A stretch of DNA of 64,000 nucleotides, from the NCBI RefSeq assembly GCF_008329535.1, contig NZ_NPKR01000002.1, positions 1-64,000 of the forward strand. Reading direction: 5' to 3'. Positions 60,327 to 64,000 of the stretch are shown in pieces. This stretch comes from Mycolicibacterium sp. P1-18. GTDB taxonomy: Bacteria; Actinomycetota; Actinomycetes; Mycobacteriales; Mycobacteriaceae. The first letter of the stretch is position 1. Every line of letters starts with the position of its first letter. The notes below the pieces were generated by a model. The model was not told the origin of the DNA. It did not search any database and worked only from the letters and a program-made list of their open reading frames with translations. The translations under genes and the position numbers were made by a program.

Positions 60327-61838
60327 ATGACTGTCGCCACCGCCGAACTCGTCGACTACGACGAGGTCATCTCGCGCTACGAGCCCGTGATGGGCATGGA
60401 GGTCCACGTCGAACTGTCGACGGCGACCAAGATGTTCTGCGGCTGTGCCAACAACTTCGGCGCCGAGCCCAACACCAACGTGTGCCCGGTGTGCCTCGGC
60501 TTGCCGGGCGCGCTCCCGGTCGTCAACGTCTCGGCCGTCGAGTCCGCGATCCGCATCGGCCTCGCGCTGAACTGCCAGATCGCCCCGTGGGGTCGCTTCG
60601 CGCGCAAGAACTACTTCTACCCGGACCAGCCGAAGAACTACCAGATCAGCCAGTACGACGAGCCCATCGCCGTCGACGGGTACCTCGACGTCCCCCTCGA
60701 CGACGGCACCACGTGGCGCGTGGAGATCGAGCGCGCGCACATGGAGGAGGACACCGGCAAGCTGACGCACCTCGGCAGCGCCACGGGGCGCATTGCCGGT
60801 GCCACCACGTCGCTGCTGGACTTCAACCGCGCCGGGGTGCCGCTGGTCGAAATCGTCACCAGGCCCATCGAGGGCGCCGGTGCGCGCGCCCCCGAGATCG
60901 CCCGGTCGTACGTGACCGCGCTGCGGGATCTGTTGCGCGGCTTGGACGTCTCCGACGTCCGGATGGATCAGGGATCGATGCGCTGCGATGCGAACGTCTC
61001 GCTGAAGCTGATCGGCGCCCCCGAGTTCGGCACCCGGACCGAGACCAAGAACGTCAACTCCCTCAAGAGCGTCGAGGTGGCCGTCCGCTACGAGATGCGG
61101 CGCCAGGCAGCGGTTCTCGACGCGGGCGGCGAGATCATCCAGGAGACCCGGCACTTCCACGAGGACGGGTACACCAGCGCCGGCCGCCGCAAGGAGACCG
61201 CCGAGGACTACCGGTACTTCCCGGAGCCCGACCTAGAGCCGGTGGCGCCGAGCACCGAGCTCGTCGAACGGCTGCGGGGCACCATCCCCGAGCTGCCGTG
61301 GTTGCAGCGCAACCGGATTCAGCAGGACTGGGGCATCTCCGACGAGGTGATGCGCGACCTGGTCAACAACGGTGTCATCGACCTGGTCACCGCCACGGTC
61401 GCGGAGGGCGCCTCGAGTGAGGCTGCCCGCGCGCTCTGGGGCAACTTCCTGGTCCAGAAGGCCAACGAACGGGGCGTCACCGCAGCCGAATTGGCGATCA
61501 CTCCCAAGCAGGTCGCCGCCGTGGTCAAGCTGATGGACGACGGCAAGCTGTCGAACAAGCTGGCCCGCGAGGTCATCGAGGGCGTGTTGGCCGGCGAGGG
61601 CGAACCCGAGCAGGTGATGACCGACCGCGGTTTGGCGGTCGTGCGTGACGACTCGGTGATCCAGGCCGCCGTCGACGAGGCGCTCGCCGCCAACCCCGAC
61701 ATCGCCGACAAGATCCGCGGTGGCAAGGTGCAGGCCGCCGGCGCGGTGGTCGGCGCCGTCATGAAGGCCACCAAGGGTCAGGCCGACGCCGCCCGGGTCC
61801 GGGAACTGGTGCTGGCCGCCTGCGGCGTGCAGGCCTGA
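60327..61838 (+). CDS. gatB: Asp/Glu-tRNA amidotransferase subunit B
   Basis: This 503-aa subunit carries out the kinase and amide-forming steps on tRNA. It has the conserved [19 protein letters not shown] with the zinc Cys residues, [17 protein letters not shown] and [14 protein letters not shown]. The C-terminal YqeY-like helical tail starts near residue 350 ([14 protein letters not shown]). Its own -10 box suggests expression independent of gatCA. Confidence 0.97.
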   Translation: MTVATAELVDYDEVISRYEPVMGMEVHVELSTATKMFCGCANNFGAEPNTNVCPVCLGLPGALPVVNVSAVESAIRIGLALNCQIAPWGRFARKNYFYPDQPKNYQISQYDEPIAVDGYLDVPLDDGTTWRVEIERAHMEEDTGKLTHLGSATGRIAGATTSLLDFNRAGVPLVEIVTRPIEGAGARAPEIARSYVTALRDLLRGLDVSDVRMDQGSMRCDANVSLKLIGAPEFGTRTETKNVNSLKSVEVAVRYEMRRQAAVLDAGGEIIQETRHFHEDGYTSAGRRKETAEDYRYFPEPDLEPVAPSTELVERLRGTIPELPWLQRNRIQQDWGISDEVMRDLVNNGVIDLVTATVAEGASSEAARALWGNFLVQKANERGVTAAELAITPKQVAAVVKLMDDGKLSNKLAREVIEGVLAGEGEPEQVMTDRGLAVVRDDSVIQAAVDEALAANPDIADKIRGGKVQAAGAVVGAVMKATKGQADAARVRELVLAACGVQA

Positions 61839-61850
61839 CGGGCGAACCGA

Positions 61851-61881
61851 CGGCGGCGGGGCGCGTAGCCCCGCCCCGCCG
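61851..61881. terminator. GC-rich hairpin between convergent gatB and lppZ
   Basis: GGCGGGGC (61855-61862) pairs with GCCCCGCC (61868-61875) around GCGTA, and an outer CGGC/GCCG pair extends it past a 2-base bulge. No T-run follows. It sits in the 45-bp gap between two converging genes, so it is a likely bidirectional terminator of the non-canonical kind. Confidence 0.6.
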
Positions 61882-61883
61882 GG

Positions 61884-63005
61884 CTAGGTGTTCTCGGCGT
61901 TGGTCCGGGGGAATCCGCCGCCCTGCGGGAACAGGGGGAACACGACGTCGTCGACCTTGTCGGCGTCACCGGAGGTCCGGTTGATCGTCGCACCCCAAAC
62001 GTTGCCGTCCGGCGAGAGCTTCAGAGCCCAGGCGTGACCGTGGGTGTCCTGGCGGACCACCTCGGGGTCGCCGGTGACGGCGCCGGTGTCGGGGGCCATC
62101 CGCACGGCGACGGTCTGCTTGGTGTTGACCATGTTGACCAGCACGCTGCCGTCGGTGACCGCGCACCCGGCGATGCCGGGCTTGTCCGGCCACGTCCACA
62201 CCGTGGAGACGACCGAGTCCTTGGTGATGCGCTGCAACCGGTCACCGGTCGGTGTCCGATCGGTGACGTATTGGGAACCGTCGGCACGGTCGATGCACAG
62301 TCCGCCCGCGCCGCCGATTCCGCTGAGCGCCGTCGTCGGGGGAGCCTGGTTCACCGTCGTCGGCTGTTCGATGCGAATCAGCTTGCCGGCCAGCGAACCT
62401 GGATTGGTGGCCTGGGCGGGGTCACCGGCGTCGCCGGTGAGCAGTTCCAGCGTGGTGGGGCTGGTGAACATCAGCGCGCCCATGTTGTTGGTGGCGCCCT
62501 TCGGGATGCCCGTCAGAATCGGCTTGGGGACGTCGCCGTCGGCGATGCGGACGATGCGGTTGTCGCTCGGCGTGCTGACGTAGGCGTACATCAGCTTGTC
62601 CTGCGAGTACGTGGGGGACAGGACGATGTCCATCAGGCCCCCGTCGCCGGAGCCGTCGACCGGAATCACCATCTTGACCTTGGGTTCGGCGTTGGTCGCG
62701 ATCTCCTTGACCGCACCGGTCGTCCGCTCGGCGACCAGCGCCGACTTGCTGTCCGGGCCCATGATCAGACCGCTGGTGCTCTCCAGGCAGCCCTGCATGA
62801 CGCCCTTCGCGTCGCAGACCTTCGGGAACGGCTGGCCGGGCAGCGGGGGCGGTGGTGGCGGCTCCTCGCTCGGGGGCGGCGCCATCTCCGGCTGGGTGGT
62901 GAACGGTTGGGACTGGTTGTCGTCGAAACGGGCACAGCCCGAACCGACCAGCAACGCCGCGCACAGCAGCACCAGCACTCCTCGTGATTGCCGGTGCACA
63001 CTCAT
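61884..63005 (-). CDS. lppZ: LppZ-like lipoprotein with glucose/sorbosone-dehydrogenase-type propeller
   Basis: This is a 373-aa exported protein. The lipobox is VGSGC (Cys24) after a short basic region. A Pro-rich linker (MAPPPSEEPPPPPP) leads into a six-bladed-propeller pattern with SGDGGLMDIVLSP, DNRIVRIADG, TPTGDRLQRITKD and a final HGHAWALKLSPDGNVW. A TAATCT box (read on this strand, 63013-63018) lies 7 bases before the ATG. It matches Rv3006. No PQQ or catalytic site is assured. Confidence 0.87.
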   Translation of the reverse strand: MSVHRQSRGVLVLLCAALLVGSGCARFDDNQSQPFTTQPEMAPPPSEEPPPPPPLPGQPFPKVCDAKGVMQGCLESTSGLIMGPDSKSALVAERTTGAVKEIATNAEPKVKMVIPVDGSGDGGLMDIVLSPTYSQDKLMYAYVSTPSDNRIVRIADGDVPKPILTGIPKGATNNMGALMFTSPTTLELLTGDAGDPAQATNPGSLAGKLIRIEQPTTVNQAPPTTALSGIGGAGGLCIDRADGSQYVTDRTPTGDRLQRITKDSVVSTVWTWPDKPGIAGCAVTDGSVLVNMVNTKQTVAVRMAPDTGAVTGDPEVVRQDTHGHAWALKLSPDGNVWGATINRTSGDADKVDDVVFPLFPQGGGFPRTNAENT

Positions 63006-63012
63006 GCCCGCC

Positions 63013-63018
63013 AGATTA
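63013..63018 (-). promoter_or_regulatory. -10 box giving a leaderless start for lppZ
   Basis: TAATCT on the reverse strand lies 7 bases upstream of the ATG at 63005. Confidence 0.6.
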
Positions 63019-63129
63019 CGGATCGCCGGGCAGTGCGCGCCACGTCGGTCGGTGCGACGCATGGTCACGGCTTGGCAATAACGGCGGGAAAGCGCCGCGC
63101 CAATCCACGATTCGCACGTAACTAGCACT

Positions 63130-63135
63130 TACGCT
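63130..63135 (+). promoter_or_regulatory. -10 box giving a leaderless start for the DoxX-family gene
   Basis: TACGCT lies 7 bases before GTG 63143. Confidence 0.6.
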
Positions 63136-63142
63136 GGGAAAC

Positions 63143-63979
63143 GTGACCAGTACTTCTCACGATCCGCGCGCGTGGCAGAGACCTGAAGACTCCGCCGCGC
63201 GTCCTGCGTCGGCACGCCTGGTCGACCCGGAGGACGACATCCCCTCCTCGACGTACGCGGGCGACTTCGAGACCACCGCGATCCCGCGGTACGACTCGAA
63301 CACGCCCAACCCCGAGCGCACCGGCTACGGGTTGCTCCACGAACCCGAGCCGCTGCCCTACGTCCAGCCGGCGGCGGGCAAGTACCAGACCCCGTCCGCC
63401 GAGCCGACCGAGATCGAACCCGACGTGGGTTTCGGTCCGGCGGATCAGCAGGGCCGCCGGGGTACCCAGGACCTCGGCCTGATGGTGCTCCGCATGGGTC
63501 TGGGTGCGCTGCTGATCGCCCACGGCCTGCAGAAGGCATTCGGCCTGTGGGGTGGCCAGGGATTCAGCGGCTTTCAGCAGTCCCTGGTCGACATGGGCTA
63601 CCAGCACGCCGACGTCCTGACCTACGTCGGCGTCGCCGGGCAGATCGGTGCGGGCGTCCTGCTGGTACTCGGCCTGTTCACCCCGGTGGCTGCCGCGGGG
63701 GCCGTCGCCTACCTGATCAACTCGCTGCTAGCCGCCGTCGCGGCGCAACCGGACAAGGGATACTTCGCCTTCTTCCTGCCCGACGGCCACGAGTACCTCG
63801 TCATGCTGCTGGTGCTGGCGGCCGCGCTGGTGCTCACCGGCCCCGGCAAGTACGGCTTCGACGCGGGCCGTGGCTGGTCGAGGCGCCCGTTCGTCGGGTC
63901 CGCCGTGGCCCTGGTGCTCGGCATCGGCGTCGGAGTCGGCGTGTGGGTGTTGCTCAACGGCACCAACCCGCTCGCCTGA
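63143..63979 (+). CDS. DoxX-family membrane protein (Rv3005c type)
   Basis: This is a 278-aa protein. A hydrophilic N-terminal ~110 residues (Tyr- and Pro-rich) precede a DoxX domain of four helices: LMVLRMGLGALLIAHGLQKAFGLWGGQGFSGFQQSLVDMGYQHADVLTYVGVAGQIGAGVLLVLGLF, then a final pair. In M. tuberculosis Rv3005c (SseB/SodA-associated) is described as part of a membrane oxidoreductase complex. The GTG start has a TACGCT box 7 bases upstream. The final 21 bases of the window show nothing further. Confidence 0.9.
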   Translation: MTSTSHDPRAWQRPEDSAARPASARLVDPEDDIPSSTYAGDFETTAIPRYDSNTPNPERTGYGLLHEPEPLPYVQPAAGKYQTPSAEPTEIEPDVGFGPADQQGRRGTQDLGLMVLRMGLGALLIAHGLQKAFGLWGGQGFSGFQQSLVDMGYQHADVLTYVGVAGQIGAGVLLVLGLFTPVAAAGAVAYLINSLLAAVAAQPDKGYFAFFLPDGHEYLVMLLVLAAALVLTGPGKYGFDAGRGWSRRPFVGSAVALVLGIGVGVGVWVLLNGTNPLA

Positions 63980-64000
63980 CCCCCTACGCGTACGGGTTGG

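Overview
The window is high-GC actinobacterial DNA, very probably from a fast-growing mycobacterium (Mycolicibacterium type). From memory, the order and strand of the core genes match the Mycobacterium tuberculosis block running from fecB (Rv3044) down to Rv3005c, read in reverse. Other mycobacterial signs are lipoproteins with lipoboxes, the polymethylated-polysaccharide (MGLP) cluster, EtfBA named FixAB, a DUF222-HNH protein, and many leaderless starts: ATG or GTG codons 6-8 nt after a TANNNT box.

Layout. (1) 1-6232 is accessory. It holds a tandemly duplicated pair (dipeptide-type ABC solute-binding lipoprotein plus AHL-lactonase-like metallo-beta-lactamase), with a WLQ-motif hypothetical protein and an isopenicillin-N-synthase-like Fe(II)/2OG oxygenase between the copies. 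(2) 6225-10537 is conserved: fecB, ctaD, serB2. (3) 10627-12991 is a MocR (YczR-like) regulator divergent from a 54-aa ORF and a YczE-type membrane protein. (4) 12940-25994 is conserved: ABC ATPase, NUDIX, a catalytically doubtful EchA17-like protein, two methyltransferases, a DUF3298 secreted protein, a PQQ-propeller lipoprotein, then MGLP genes (acyltransferase, GT, GH57, methyltransferase) and fixA-fixB. A UUCG terminator closes the fixAB unit. (5) 26150-45274 is a second accessory stretch of about 19 kb with no counterpart between Rv3028c and Rv3027c. It carries an NmrA protein, a frameshifted SDR, a cupin, an FGGY kinase, a DUF222-HNH protein, a double Lrp regulator, an SDR/LLM pair and a complete polyol catabolic operon. 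That operon has a divergent SorC regulator, a Zn dehydrogenase, a Tat-exported binding protein, two permeases, two ATPases, a DhaK-type kinase and an RpiB-type isomerase. It resembles the tetritol (erythritol/threitol) pathway described in M. smegmatis. A proline-rich exported protein ends the stretch. (6) 45364-63979 is conserved: OlsB/OlsA-like acyltransferases, cysteine desulfurase, mnmA, LpqA-like lipoprotein, MetE-like protein, a second exported protein, VOC, acyl-CoA ligase, YjbR, ligA, a Cys-rich mini-protein, an ACT protein, gatC-gatA-pfkA-gatB, lppZ, DoxX.

How the genes work together. The polyol operon encodes uptake, oxidation, phosphorylation and isomerisation of a short polyol into erythrose-4-phosphate (inferred). 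The MGLP genes make the intracellular polymethylated polysaccharide. CysD/MnmA supply tRNA 2-thiouridine. GatCAB makes Gln-tRNA(Gln)/Asn-tRNA(Asn). The least described module is the duplicated binding-protein/lactonase/oxygenase set at the left edge. No rRNA, tRNA, CRISPR array or complete insertion sequence was seen.
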